Counted from the stretch's first letter, positions 1 through 11,242 are shown. The stretch is DNA of 64,000 nucleotides from Eutreptiella sp. 'Long Island Sound 2002' (GCA_964036045.1 OZ038382.1:143294961-143358960); one strand, 5' to 3'. Numbers and translations are program-made. Notes: a model not told the origin generated them from the letters alone.

Positions 1-2551
1 AATCGGATTTTCGACTTCGACATCCCCGCACTTGATTTGACCTCTTTCGAGTGGACCTACGTGCTTCCCTATGCACGAATCAACTTCCCTTTTATCCTGC
101 CCTCCATTTGTCTTAAAGATATGGGCAAAACAAAGTTGATTCGTGAGGCCACTTGTGAAGGTCATATCTCGTGTTGCTTGCGAGGAATTACGATAAGGAA
201 ACGTGGGATGTATTCACAATACTCCCGACGTAATTTAGGAAGCATAATATGCCTTGCGTCTCCACACGTGCGCGCTAGTGTAATGGATCATGGTCAATAG
301 GGTAGAGTTTGCGTTATAGCTCTTTGGCCATGACATTGCGTGCGTTAAGATAACTTTCGAGTGTAGCGCGCAAGTGTTGGTGTTGCATAGGAACTCTCCT
401 TGAGTTCCTATGACCGATTGACACAAAGTTATGCCCTTGGAGGGGCATGACATATCGTGGTGGGAGCCACCTTTTTGGGCAATATGTGGTATGTGCCATG
501 TGTTGTGTCGCGTGCCCATTTGGCGGGTCCATTGCTCCAAGCCGAACCCGCCAATGGACCTCATATTGTGCAAGCCCCTTCTCCATACTCCCCACGGTCA
601 ATTGCAAGCCTAACCTTCGTGAAGGGAAGCTTGTGTGGTGATCCCGAAGCGATGCGTTGGGAGCAAGGTGTGTGTTTTACAATTTTCCATATTTTCATGT
701 GCCCACTTGGGAAGTAGCGCTCGTAACCTTTCAAGGTGCCCCAAGTGGAGCACATATGTGGGATCGAAGGTCAATGGTGTCAAGTCATTGTGTTTAGAAG
801 GATTAAGTGATTGCACGATCCAAGCCGGAGATATTATAATATAATTGTAGACCTTTCAAGGCACTTTTGTGTGTCATTGTGCCAATTTTGCCATTTTTGG
901 CTCGTCATGATGTCAAGTGGCGACCGTGTATCTCAACGTTGCGCTCAATTGACATCATGACCCAAGTATGATATGAGGGTACATACTTCGGTGCCCAACA
1001 TATCTTGAACCCGGCGAATAACTCCTCTTAGGCTTGACATACCGTGGCCGCCATGTTGGCGATTTGGGACTATCCCAAATCATGGGCTCACTTGGCGACC
1101 CTGCCATTCCCAATATCGGAGGAGTTGGGCGACGCCCAAAAGATATGTTGGACCAATATGACTTGATACCAATCCTATGGCACACTCCGGTCCGAGTCGG
1201 GCATGTGCCTCATTTGCCCCAACCATGAGTGTGCGCATTTTTGGCCATTTTGAGCAATTTTCCACTTTTGCTGCCCGCCGTGCACTATGTTCTAACCCTC
1301 GTGCACGCCGGACGCATGGACCAATGGACCATATATGACATGGGTGTTATGGGTAATGGTCCCCATGGTCCACACACCACGTGGGCGAAGCGGAGCCGCC
1401 TTCGTTAAGGCGCTAGGCCAAATTGAGTATGGGCAATTTTGCCATTTTTGCATTTGTGGACCCAATTGGGATCGTCACCACGCCAAGCAGCATGGAGATC
1501 TTTGAGAGCCAAGGGCATGGGAGTCTCCGTTGGACTCCCAGTGGATCGCGTATGGAATGGCGGATCCGATCTCCAAGCCGGCGTGGAGATATACTATTGG
1601 GAGCACACTGAATTTTGGCTCATTTCAAGCAGCCAAAATGACCCAATTTTGGGACCCCAATTTCCCCCTTCCGTGTGGTCAATTGGCGGCCCCATTTCTC
1701 TAAGCCCATAGGGAGCCCGAACCTAAATCCAAGTTGTGCACTCAGATATAAGTCCTAGGTCCTGCCTCCTACCCTGTGAGCCATTGGCCTCACCTTGGCC
1801 GGGCGAGCCACGCGTGGGAATGACGCCAATTTTGGTGATTTTGGCATCATGACCCCACTTGACTCATCCGTGTTGCCCTGATGCCGGGACCTCAGAGGGA
1901 ACCAGGTTGGGTGAGGGTTCCAGGGGGTTCCTACTCGAAGGGCATAGGGTCAGTAGCCTCGTCCCTACCTCTGGCGGGTCCGAACGAGGGGTCAATTTTG
2001 GGGATTTTTGAGTTAATTTCAGTTTGGGCTGAAACAGCCCATTTTCAGCTACCAACTCCTGGGTGATAATGGCGGGGCCATATCTCTGGCTCAGAGGGGA
2101 GTTGGGACCTGCCATTAAGGGAGCATAGGGAGCCACTGTCGGTTGGCCTTGGAGCCCCTTGTCTCCGAGGAACTCGCCTGTGGCTTGGCGGGACACCCTC
2201 CCTATTGGCAGGGTTTCAGGGTCCGGACTGAGCAGGGCATGGGTTGTGTTTGAGCCCCCGCCCCCTTCAGCCACTGAGAGGGTCGGACCTGGGATTGGGA
2301 TATGAGTTGGGACTGAGTGTCTATGGTCCTGTGATGCCCTTACCCCAGTCCAGTCTTAACCCCATGTGTACATATCCTGATGTGTTGCTGTACATACTTT
2401 CGTTCCCTCTTTGCAGAGTGGCAAGGATTCTGAAACGCTTTGTCACATGACAACGCATTGATGCCCTTGTGAGCGTAGTGCTTTGCCTGCCTGCTCACTT
2501 GCGTGTGTCCACCGCAGCGTCCCGTGGCCGGCCCCCCACGGGAACGCGTCA
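1..2551 (+). repeat. E1 5' LTR (truncated by window start)
   Basis: Near-identical to 17676-20226 without net length change; the substitutions cluster at about 1890-2200. The shared sequence stops at ...GCGTCA at 2551, after which the copies diverge. Short open frames here (for example 37-300 and 1864-2274) recur in both LTRs, lack any recognisable domain and are treated as non-coding. A typical tRNA primer-binding site beginning TGG is not visible just after the LTR. Confidence 0.93.
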
Positions 2552-3002
2552 AAAGCGTTTCACCGCCGCGGGGTTACCCAGCCCTCGCGTGCCACTCGGG
2601 GCCACCAACCCCGAGCAGCGCGTCGCAGCAGCGCGGCGCAGCTCGCAGCTCGCAGCGCAGCGCAGCGTCTGGCAGCGCAGCGCAGCAGCTCGCAGCGCCA
2701 CCCAGCGACAGCGCCGAGTTCGTCACGGAGCCAGCAGGGCCGTCCAGAGCATCGCCCTGACCGCGCAGCAGCCGTGAAAGAGGTGCACAGACCAGGACTC
2801 CTGCATCAGCCCCATCGGCCGACCCGGAGTCCCATCGGCCGACCAGCAAGGCCGCGTCAACCACCTCCACAACCACCGGCTGACCAGCACCAGCCGCACT
2901 TCCAATCCAGTGCTGCAGCACCCTCCTCAACAACCACAACCAGTTCGTTGAGTTGAACGAGTGCACGTCAAGGACCTCAAGACCATCTACGCCCCCGCTG
3001 CC
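2552..3002 (+). other. E1 leader between 5' LTR and gag
   Basis: GC-rich untranslated leader. Positions about 2618-2705 are a degenerate GCAGC/GCAGCTC repeat. An in-frame TGA at 2949-2951 closes the frame upstream of gag, so gag cannot start earlier than 2952. Confidence 0.6.
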
Positions 3003-6000
3003 ATGGTGAATTGGCAGGAAGCGGGCAGGACGTGGCCGCGGCCCCACCCCCATGCAGCACGCCTGCTGCGTGGGTTGGTTTGGGACCAGCACTACCGCCA
3101 CAGCAACCCCCAGTGCGAAGGCGGCATGCCCAGGAGCTTCGAGCTCCGCACGGACATCGCCCCCGACCGCCTGCAGGCCGTGGAGGACTGGCTGCGGGCG
3201 GAAGGGTACGAGTACCGCCACCAGCAGAGGCGCTGGAGGACGTGGACCCGGCCGGACAGGCCCGGCGAAGGCCTGCGTCCCGACGGGATTGAGGAGGACG
3301 AGGAGCCCAACGCCTACCCGTCGGGCGCATCGATCAACGTCTCCCTGTGGGACGTGTTCGAGAAGAACTTCCCGGAACCGGGGAGCGACCGCAGGCTGCA
3401 GGGCAGCAGCAGCGCGTCTCCGGGGAAGGAGAAGCGGTCCGCCGGGGACAAGAAGAGGGACCGGAGGTGGCGGGAGTACCAGGAGTCCCTGGCCGCCGAA
3501 GCCGCCCAAGGCGCCAAGGGCGGAACCCCAGCCCCCAGTCCCCAACGGCCCAATGGTGGTCACCACCCCGGCTCCACCACCCTTGGCGACTACATCCAAG
3601 TCGCCAAGCAGACCCAGGCCAAGCCCCGTCCGCTGCTCCTGAGGGCCCGGCAGGCCCCAGCAGGCCCCAGCAGCGACGTGGAGTCGGCCCACCGCGGGAG
3701 GATGCCGGCCGACCAGGGCAGCTCCAGCAGCAGCGTCGCTCCCGAAAGGGACGTGGCGCGCGCCTGTGAGCGCGCCTGTGGGGTGCCCTGCAACCGTCGG
3801 GTTGCCCGGCAACGGGCCAGGCAGTACAGCGCTGCCGTGGAGAGCGCCGCCGGCATCGCCCAGGAGGAGGCTGCGGAGTGGGCGCATGGCATGGCCATCC
3901 ACGCCCAGACCGTGGCGGCCATTGCGGCCGGACTCACGGCCGTGGCTGCCCACGGGGCAGCGACTGCCCAGGTCAACGGTGAGTTGGCGGCAGCCGACGA
4001 GGAAGCCCGCCTGACGCAGGAGGCCATTGCCTGCAAGGAGGCCGAGGTGAAGGCGCTGGAAGAGGCGCTTGCCCAAGAGAGGGCAAAGAAGGAGGCGGAG
4101 GAAAGGGCCCACGCCGAAGCGACGGCTAAGGCCCAAGAGGACGCCGCCAAGAAGGAAGCCATCGAGGCCGCGCGACGGAAGGTCGCTGAGGAGAAGGCCA
4201 AGACGGAGGCGGAGCTGGCAGCGTTGGAAGCGCAGAAGGCGCGGCTGCTGCAGGCCCGGGAAGCCGAGGCGGCTCGTGCTCGGGAGGAAGCCGAAGCGCG
4301 AGCTGCCGCAGCCACCGCCGCCGCAATGGAGGAGGCAGAGGCCAAACTCCGCCGCGAGACTCCCCCGGGAGCATCACGAGTGGAGACCCTTCGAAAGCTT
4401 TTCGAAGGGGACGCCTCCTCCAGGATGGCGCTGGATGAGGCCGACACGGGCAGCAGTGGGAGCGGTGGCACCACCGCCCGTCGACGGAGGAAGGGCAAGG
4501 GGAAGACCCCGGAGAGGCCGCGGAGGCCAGCGGGTGGGCACCCCCACGACAGTGACCCCTTCTTCACCGCCAGTGACGGGGATGAACGAGGCCGTCGACA
4601 TCGCCAAGTGGTGGCTTGGACGGGCGGAGGCGGCGGAGACGTCCCCATGGAACCGGAAGGTGAGGATGAGGATCCCCCTCCTCCCTACCGGAGCTCGGAG
4701 TCCTCCGTGACCGAGACGCCCAGGTGGGGCGACATGGACGAGGATGACGACATGGAGTTCGGCATCACGAGGAAGCGCCCATCCTCGGACCCACCGAGGC
4801 GACCCGGCGGAGACCCACCGGGACCCCCTGGCGGAGGACCATCAGGACCCCCTGGAGGACGCCCACCGAGTGGACCCCCTGGAGGCGGACCACCGGGCGG
4901 GGGAGGACCCCCTGGACCGGGCGGACCCGGCGGAGGCCCTCCTGGAGGACCCCCTGGGGACCCCGACGACCCACCAGGGAACGGCGACCCGGACACCACC
5001 TGGCGGTGGATTGTCTACCTCCGCAGGAGGGTCTTTGCCCTCGAGTGCGAGGTAGACACGGGCAAGGTCGAGATGGCTCGCATCTCCGGGGTCGCCGCGC
5101 ACGCGCAGAAGGACCTGGACATCGCCAGGGCCGAGACCAAGTCGCTGACCAACGTCGTCAGCGGCCTGCAGGAGAGGCTGGATGCGCTGGAAGCCCGTGG
5201 GAGAGTCGGCAGCGACCACCCACCCCTGGAGTCTGGCTCGTCGGACGACGGCTGGGGACCCGGACCAGGTCCAGGCAGACCCCACGCCCCCGGCGGAGCC
5301 CCCAGGAGTCGCCCCAGCGCCAGTGCCCCCTCTCTCACCGCCCCCTCTCACCACAGCGCGGGCCGCCGCAACGAGCGCGTGCCGCCCGGCAGTGGCAGTG
5401 AGGAATGGCGCGATGAGTGGCTCAGCGCGGACTACCACAACCGCCGTGCCCCACCGCGGACGCCTGTACGCCCCCGACGCCCGGCACCAGCCCCGGCGCC
5501 AATCCCCAGGGCTGGAGGACGTTATGGTGGACTCAGGGATGAGGTCCCCAGAGGAGACGTGGAGTGGGATGTCGGCGAAGGTGAGGACCTGGACCTGGAC
5601 CTGGACCTGGAGGAGTTCGACATCAGCCCGCCGCGTGGTGTACGACGGGAGGCCGCCGAAAGCAGCCGCCGGCGCCGTGATGAGGATGCGTACATGGATG
5701 CAGTACGGCGTGAACATTTTGGTTCAGCGTACGTGGAGGAACCGCGGCGTAGCCACAGGGACTCCATGGAGGAGATGGACGTGGCGGCCGTGGGAGTCCG
5801 TGGGCGAGGCCGATGGGAACCTCGGTCGACCTCGCGGCCGGCGTTCATGGTCTCTAAGGCCGCGGACGCCGCCGTGTGGGAAGACTTGAAGGACATCAAG
5901 CCCCCCATGTACGATGGCAACCCCCTCAACCTCGACCGCTTCTTGGAGAAGCTGGACGATTGGGGGCTGACCGTCACTGAAGACCTACCTCCCGCGGATG

Positions 6001-7331
6001 CGGAGAGATATGTCTTCAAACGGTTCAGGTACCGCCTGCCGGAAGTGCTCGGCGAGCTATACTTCGTGGCGACCAAGGAGGGGAAAATCAAGACCCTCAA
6101 GGACGCCAAGAAGTGGCTCAACGAGCAGGAGCGGGTGGACGCTCCGCAGGTGGCTGCCAAGCGCTGGAAGTCCATCAAGCTTGAGCATGATGGACGGGAG
6201 ATCCGCCTACGGGACTGGCGTGACTTCCGAGGGAAATACACCCTTTTCCGCCGCAATGTGGAGGATTGGAACGAGGGTGACGAGCAGGCTCGCCTGCTCT
6301 CCATGCTGCCGGAAGCATGGATCAAAAGGGTCACCAAGGAGGAATCCAAGCGGGCCAAGTCCAACCACACGGTCAAGATGATGCTCCCCAAGGAGTATCA
6401 TACGAACGTGGTGTCTCGGGCGAAGAAGAACGTGGCCCGGGATGTCAAACGGCACTCCCTGCGGAACGCTCTTCTCATCACCGTCTCGGGCGATCGCGAG
6501 AAGACCGCGATGTGGCGCCTTGACGATTGTGAGTTGAGCGGCCAGACCATCCGTCTGCAGCCCATCCCGGCGCGGATGAGCTGCGACGAGATCCTGGAGT
6601 GGGTTGGCGAGGAAGTACTCAAGGAGTACCGAAACCTCCACCACACCCGCGGGTTGAGGCCCGGCGACCGCGACGTCAACTACGTTGGCGAGGGACCCGG
6701 CGGGGAATCTGCCATGGACCCAGCGGGAGCCGGCGGCGATGAGACTCTCGTCGACGATGACGACGACGATGAGCCCGCCGAAGTGGCCGTTTGCGCCTTC
6801 GTGGCCAACAACCTGAGCGCGGGAAGCAAACCGGGAAACTGGAAGCCCCTGCAGCAGGGTTGGAGGAAGAAGGAGAAGAGGGACCCTCGCCGCATTGGCG
6901 ACCCTCCGCTGTCCTTTGGGGAGTTCATACGAGCTCACCCTCAGGGCTGTTTCGTGTGTTATGGGAGGAAGAAAGGCTTCAACCATGACCACCGAACATG
7001 CCCCGTCCACAAGGCCGACACGGAGGCTTACAAGAAGGCGCACGGGTCGAAGAAGCGTGCACCCGCGGGTATCCGGGAAGCCAAGATGGAGGTGGACAAG
7101 GACGAGCTGGCCAAGCTGATGTCGTCGGTGGGAACCGAGTTGGCCAAGGAGATCCAGGAGATCAAGCGGAACTGGGTCCCCAGGTCGGATAACAAGAACA
7201 AGGAGAACAACCAGAATGACCAGAACAAGGACAAGGACAAGAACAAGGGTAAGAAAGGGGGAAGGAAGAAGGGCATCAACGACGTTGAGGCCGAGGAGAA
7301 CACCCCCTCTTCCACAACCGACGCCCCCTAG
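3003..7331 (+). CDS. gag: E1 Gag polyprotein, very long (about 1442 aa)
   Basis: Structural capsid protein of the retrotransposon. The first ATG in the open frame is at 3003. Order by residue: Gly/Lys-rich N-terminal region (1-250); Ala/Glu-rich coiled coil (about 270-460); Ser/Arg-rich stretch; Pro-Gly tract of GGPPGP type (about 598-665); second coiled coil (about 668-735); Arg-rich acidic linker; retrotransposon-gag core (about 950-1220; starts near the motif IKPPMYDG); elongated zinc knuckle C-x2-C...H-x-H-x2-C (from about 1314); Lys-rich basic tail. Gypsy Gags are usually a few hundred residues, so the extra N-terminal 900 residues are exceptional. The frame ends at a single TAG (7329-7331) and stays open behind it, which suggests readthrough into pol. 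The frame is intact, unlike pol. Confidence 0.85.
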   Translation: MVNWQEAGRTWPRPHPHAARLLRGLVWDQHYRHSNPQCEGGMPRSFELRTDIAPDRLQAVEDWLRAEGYEYRHQQRRWRTWTRPDRPGEGLRPDGIEEDEEPNAYPSGASINVSLWDVFEKNFPEPGSDRRLQGSSSASPGKEKRSAGDKKRDRRWREYQESLAAEAAQGAKGGTPAPSPQRPNGGHHPGSTTLGDYIQVAKQTQAKPRPLLLRARQAPAGPSSDVESAHRGRMPADQGSSSSSVAPERDVARACERACGVPCNRRVARQRARQYSAAVESAAGIAQEEAAEWAHGMAIHAQTVAAIAAGLTAVAAHGAATAQVNGELAAADEEARLTQEAIACKEAEVKALEEALAQERAKKEAEERAHAEATAKAQEDAAKKEAIEAARRKVAEEKAKTEAELAALEAQKARLLQAREAEAARAREEAEARAAAATAAAMEEAEAKLRRETPPGASRVETLRKLFEGDASSRMALDEADTGSSGSGGTTARRRRKGKGKTPERPRRPAGGHPHDSDPFFTASDGDERGRRHRQVVAWTGGGGGDVPMEPEGEDEDPPPPYRSSESSVTETPRWGDMDEDDDMEFGITRKRPSSDPPRRPGGDPPGPPGGGPSGPPGGRPPSGPPGGGPPGGGGPPGPGGPGGGPPGGPPGDPDDPPGNGDPDTTWRWIVYLRRRVFALECEVDTGKVEMARISGVAAHAQKDLDIARAETKSLTNVVSGLQERLDALEARGRVGSDHPPLESGSSDDGWGPGPGPGRPHAPGGAPRSRPSASAPSLTAPSHHSAGRRNERVPPGSGSEEWRDEWLSADYHNRRAPPRTPVRPRRPAPAPAPIPRAGGRYGGLRDEVPRGDVEWDVGEGEDLDLDLDLEEFDISPPRGVRREAAESSRRRRDEDAYMDAVRREHFGSAYVEEPRRSHRDSMEEMDVAAVGVRGRGRWEPRSTSRPAFMVSKAADAAVWEDLKDIKPPMYDGNPLNLDRFLEKLDDWGLTVTEDLPPADAERYVFKRFRYRLPEVLGELYFVATKEGKIKTLKDAKKWLNEQERVDAPQVAAKRWKSIKLEHDGREIRLRDWRDFRGKYTLFRRNVEDWNEGDEQARLLSMLPEAWIKRVTKEESKRAKSNHTVKMMLPKEYHTNVVSRAKKNVARDVKRHSLRNALLITVSGDREKTAMWRLDDCELSGQTIRLQPIPARMSCDEILEWVGEEVLKEYRNLHHTRGLRPGDRDVNYVGEGPGGESAMDPAGAGGDETLVDDDDDDEPAEVAVCAFVANNLSAGSKPGNWKPLQQGWRKKEKRDPRRIGDPPLSFGEFIRAHPQGCFVCYGRKKGFNHDHRTCPVHKADTEAYKKAHGSKKRAPAGIREAKMEVDKDELAKLMSSVGTELAKEIQEIKRNWVPRSDNKNKENNQNDQNKDKDKNKGKKGGRKKGINDVEAEENTPSSTTDAP

Positions 7332-7703
7332 CGGAGCCCCTGCAGCCAAGGGCCCCAGCTAGGGCGGTCGCAGGATGGTGACGTGGGAAGCGCCGATCCA
7401 TCCCAGTCGGGAGTCGATAAGCACAAGGGGACTGCCGCGGGCGGAAGGCCCGGTCTGGCGCCCAGTCGCGGAGGCGGGGTGAGGGCAAGTGAAGGCACGA
7501 ACCCTTGCACCCGTCCGTCCTTCGCGACCAAGAACGTGTTTGATGTACTACAGGATCTATCCGAGAGTATCGGAGGATCACCCGGACCGCAGCTGGATGC
7601 TGCAGATGGGCAGCCTGAGCCCATTGTCCACGACCTGCACCAGTCGCTTGTTGAGCTTCTGGAACGGCCGGAGATCCTGAGTTTGCACGCCGTGCGCCGT
7701 TGA
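7332..7703 (+). CDS. E1 gag-pol junction segment upstream of protease
   Basis: Open continuation of the gag frame after the TAG at 7329-7331, ending at a TGA (7701-7703). The product is a Gly/Ser-rich linker followed by a helical stretch (NVFDVLQDLSESIGG... to SLHAVRR). It has no recognisable domain, but it lies where the N-terminal part of the protease polyprotein belongs. The TGA sits in the first copy of a 22-bp duplication and recurs at 11240-11242. With the inserted DNA left out of account, gag and pol are in one frame, which supports readthrough rather than frameshift expression. The TGA could be a decayed CGA (Arg). Confidence 0.55.
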   Translation, partial: RSPCSQGPQLGRSQDGDVGSADPSQSGVDKHKGTAAGGRPGLAPSRGGGVRASEGTNPCTRPSFATKNVFDVLQDLSESIGGSPGPQLDAADGQPEPIVHDLHQSLVELLERPEILSLHAVRR

Positions 7704-7722
7704 AACAGGCACAGGCACAGGG

Positions 7723-8970
7723 CATCATTGGATCATTGTGGAATCATGATGGAATCTAAATGTGCACAAAGTGGAGTATTGAATATGCACAAATAGTAAC
7801 AAATATGCAGCAATTACTACATTTATGTATCCGCGATGTGAACGCGCACGCTTGTCTGGTTACACCCCCCCACTAGGACACAACCCAGGGGGGCACACCA
7901 TGGGGCCGTGGCCGAAAAACCACAACAAGACAAGCGAGTGCCAAAAAAAAATAGAAAATGTGGGTTAAGAGCAACCCCAAGGGGGAAGAGAATGGGGTCA
8001 CGCCACTACGGCATACTCCGGCCCAACCTACGAGGGAGATAGGGGGACTCCAGCAACCTAGGCCGTGTAGACTTAACTACTTCCCCAAGGCGAGAGGTAC
8101 CAAGGGGTGAAGGCCGCCTAGGAGCTTCACATGGCTTCTCTCCCCACCAAAACACAAGAACATGGGAAGAGAAGCCTAGAGCTAGTAGTGGCTCTACTAC
8201 CCACGCAAAGGCACAACACTCAGCAACCCCCCCACTAAGCTGAAACTCAGGGGGTTGACTGAAAATCAGAACTGATTTCTGAAAAAAGAATGGGAGATTC
8301 AGAAATGCATGCTGAGATGATGCTAATCATGGGCTGTGGAGGGGGGTTTTTTCTGATGTCCCCACCAACCCAGCTCAGATTTCCCCAAAATCTCTGATTA
8401 GGGTGTCCGTTCATAGTTTTGGAGCCAAAAAACAAGGCTGGGCTCCAAACTCCACAAAACAGTGGATTTAGCTTTTGGCACCCCAAAGTGGGTTTTGATT
8501 GGCAGGATTGACCTGCTCAGTGGGCCAAAAACAGAGAAATGGCCCTGCCAAAAGGCAGAAAAACTGCTACCAGGCACCTGTAACCCTGGGCCAGGGGCAC
8601 TAAACTGAAGTCCCTGGATCTAAAATTTTTCGTCTCCACTCGGGGTGGGGCTGTGAGTGGCAGCAGGGCTCTGCCAGCCCCAGCTGGCCCTGACGAAGGC
8701 CATTACTGTACAAGCAGCTGGAAAAGACCTGAGATGGTCAGTGTAAAAGTAGATGGCAGTGGCGACGCCAAGTGGCAAACCCGTATCTGAGAAATGGCCA
8801 CTGCCAAGGGAAGGACAGACAAGAGTGGACAGTGCCAGAAAGACTGTGTTGACTGGACAGACAGTGCAGTGGATCAAAAATGTGCAGTGCTGTGCTGACA
8901 GTGTGACAGCAAAACTGAAACAAACAAACAAGGGCAGGGCAAACTGATTGTCCCACAGCCCCAAACAATG
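7723..8970. other. Non-coding part of the E1 insertion
   Basis: No open frame with protein-like composition on either strand. It contains AT-rich sequence, short C and A homopolymers and a G/C-poor left end. Nothing recognisable. Confidence 0.5.
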
Positions 8971-9034
8971 ACTCTTTCTCTCTCTCTCTCTCTCTCTCTC
9001 CTCCTTTCTCTCTCGCTCTCTCTCTCTCTCTCCT
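8971..9034 (+). repeat. (CT)n microsatellite
   Basis: Nearly uninterrupted CT dinucleotides with small TCCTTT breaks. Frames read through it on the minus strand give only Arg-Glu runs. Confidence 0.95.
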
Positions 9035-9172
9035 TTGGCAACCGAGCAAGGCCAGTGCCCAGAACTCGGTGCACTGCAGCAGGGAAAGTGGCAGTCAGCA
9101 CACTGTTCCCAAAATCAATACCATCAGATGATTAAAGTTAGGTACCAGTGTTTAGGAACTAAGTTAGTTTCT

Positions 9173-9306
9173 ACCCACAAGCTGGGAGGGTTCCTGTCAT
9201 ACCCACAAGCTGGGAGGGTTCCTACTAAACATCTGGCTAGGCTAGGGTGTTGATTACCCACAAGCTGGGAGGGTTCCTGTTACACCCACAAGCTGGGAGG
9301 GTTCCT
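9173..9306 (+). repeat. 23-bp minisatellite, four copies
   Basis: Copies begin at 9173, 9201, 9256 and 9284, each ACCCACAAGCTGGGAGGGTT plus CCT. The unit is perfectly conserved in all four, while the spacers (5, 32 and 5 bp) are not. Confidence 0.9.
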
Positions 9307-10196
9307 TCGCAGCACCCTAACCTACTAGACCCAACTTCCCACAAAATTACTTAGATGAGGTTTGGACTTGGGGTTTAAGTCCAAGTACCCCGTGCACGTC
9401 TGCACCCAACCCAACTCTCACAGGGTGCACTGCCACCTACAGTGCTGCACCATCAGTGGTGCTTTTCCCTGGAGGTTATTAGCTGGTCTTGCCTCTCCCC
9501 ACCTCCCTTAGATCCTCTGACCTTTTTGTAGGGAAGTTTTTTAACACAGTTTTTTACACCCCCCAGGATTGGTTACCTAGGCTGGAAACTGGGTGGGGGT
9601 GATCAAAGCAATAAACAACCTGTTGCTCCCTGGGAGGAGGCCAAACAGGAGCCTCAGCACTTGGCCTAAGGCTATGTCAGTTAAATTCCCAGCCTCAGCC
9701 GTAGGCTGAAGGCTTCTCTTATTTTCTCCTAGGGTCATTGTGATCATAGTTGCTCTAGTGCAACTTATGTTAGATGTTGGTGTGAGGAGGGTTTCCCAGC
9801 CCCCCCCCACCCAAAAGAAAAGGTGGTTAGTTGTCACTGCCTTACCTCCTGCGCACCCAAACACTCACGGCGAGCGCAAACACACACCAACAAGCGCAAA
9901 CAAGCGCAAAATCCGTTCCTTGGTGGGGTGGGGGGTACCCAACTAACCACCTCAAGGCAATGACAACCAATGACCCAGGTTTTCACCCAAAACTTATCTC
10001 AAGCTCCAAAGGGAGCACAATTCGAAGCGAAGAGAGCCAAAAAGAGTCGACGGACGTCGACTCAACCAAAAACGAACCGAGATTAGAACACCCAACAAGC
10101 CCACGCACCTGCCCCCCCAGCCACCATGACAGCAACACCCAAACTGTCAAAAAAAACAGTAGGGCCCAGAATGACCAGGAAAAACAGGTTTCGTAA
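9307..10196. other. Non-coding middle of the E1 insertion
   Basis: No supportable gene. There is a partial duplication of the motif AAGCTCCAAAGGGAGCA at about 10009 and 10197, and C-rich homopolymers near 9560 and 9800. Confidence 0.45.
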
Positions 10197-10290
10197 GCTC
10201 CAAAGGGAGCAAAACTCGACGAACGAAACGACGAACGCGTCGAAACTCGACGAAACTCGACGAAACTCGACGACGACGACGAACGAACAA
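10197..10290 (+). repeat. CGAAACTCGA / ACGACG tandem repeat
   Basis: Degenerate 10-bp CGAAACTCGA units passing into an ACG trinucleotide run. Confidence 0.85.
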
Positions 10291-10486
10291 AACGAAACTG
10301 CACTGATCCCGCACTAATCCGAGGTCACACTGTATACCTTACCTTAACCTTGTAACCAAAAAAAAGACAAGGATGTGCACAAAAGCGTCGACCCAGGGGG
10401 CTTGGCTGTCCCCCTGGGGACAAGCACTGCCGCCGGCAAACAACACAAAGCCCAGGAGGCGCGCCTGGCCTCTCTGGGCACCGGAT

Positions 10487-10630
10487 CTAGCCCCTTTATC
10501 TGCTTTGGGGCAAAAACCTCAAATAAATTGAAACAAGGCCCTTCAAGGCCACCAGTCAAATACAAGGCCTGAAAAAGGCCACAGGAGCGCAATTAAAAGG
10601 TAAACTAGCCCCTTTATCTGCTTTGGGGCA
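10487..10630 (+). repeat. 26-bp direct repeat pair
   Basis: Positions 10487-10512 and 10605-10630 share CTAGCCCCTTTATCTGCTTT plus GGGGCA, 118 bp apart. Function unknown. Confidence 0.85.
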
Positions 10631-10794
10631 GCTGCAAAGGCCACTCGTGGGCCATGGAAACAATGGTGCACAAAAAGGCCACTCAAGGGCCAAGGCATGC
10701 CATGATGCAAAAGTGCACACAAGTGTGATACAAACACATAATTATTATGTAGCCTCTTGATTATTGCACCCTTCTACCCACAGTGACCTGCCGA

Positions 10795-11239
10795 GAAGGC
10801 AGCCCAAACCAACGAAGGCGATGAACTCGACTCTGCCTCCACAGCACCCGCGAAGTACTGGAAGGCAATGGTCTTGGCAGCCAAACCAGAGATCTCTAAC
10901 CCATAGTCATCAGGGTACTCAACAGTCAGGTAGTCCAGGATGGAGGCCGCAAAGAAGGCGATGTAAGGGCCCCAAGGCTGGATGCGGGGCCAAACTCGGC
11001 AAAGAAGGTGTAGTCGATCATAATGCAGCCCCAACGACTGCAGTGGTCTGGGACAGGGTGAAGGTGAGGGTGAAAAACCCCAAGTATCCCAATAAACTCC
11101 CAAGTTGAAGGTAGGGGCACCAGTAGCCCCAAAACCCAAATAAGGCCGTAATGGCCATAGCCCTGGCCAGCCTGCTGCAGAGTAGCGCAGCAGCAGGACC
11201 GTAATCAGCAAAAAAAAATTTGCTGTGGCCTCTGCACCA
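10795..11239 (-). pseudogene. Gene-like fragment with hydrophobic segments inside the E1 insertion
   Basis: Minus-strand frames encode two protein-like stretches that change frame once near 11030. One is strongly hydrophobic (about 11240-11020, containing AMAITALFGFWGYWCPYLQL). The other continues as GPYIAFFAASILDYLTVEYP and KTIAFQYFAGAV. Together they look like a piece of a multi-pass membrane protein. Its 3' side ends in GGCAG followed by GTCACT (minus strand, about 10795), which could be an exon border. I do not recognise the family. A captured host exon is one explanation; chance open frames in low-complexity DNA is the alternative. Confidence 0.35.
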
Positions 11240-11242
11240 TGA

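Noticed and set aside
37-2274. Short open frames in the E1 LTRs, repeated at 17304-19949
   Set aside because: They are shared by both LTRs, overlap each other on both strands and show no domain. LTRs are normally non-coding.
2574-4136. Minus-strand ORF of 520 codons opposite gag, and similar shadows opposite pol
   Set aside because: The plus strand carries the recognisable Gag and Pol domains; GC-rich codons keep the antisense open.
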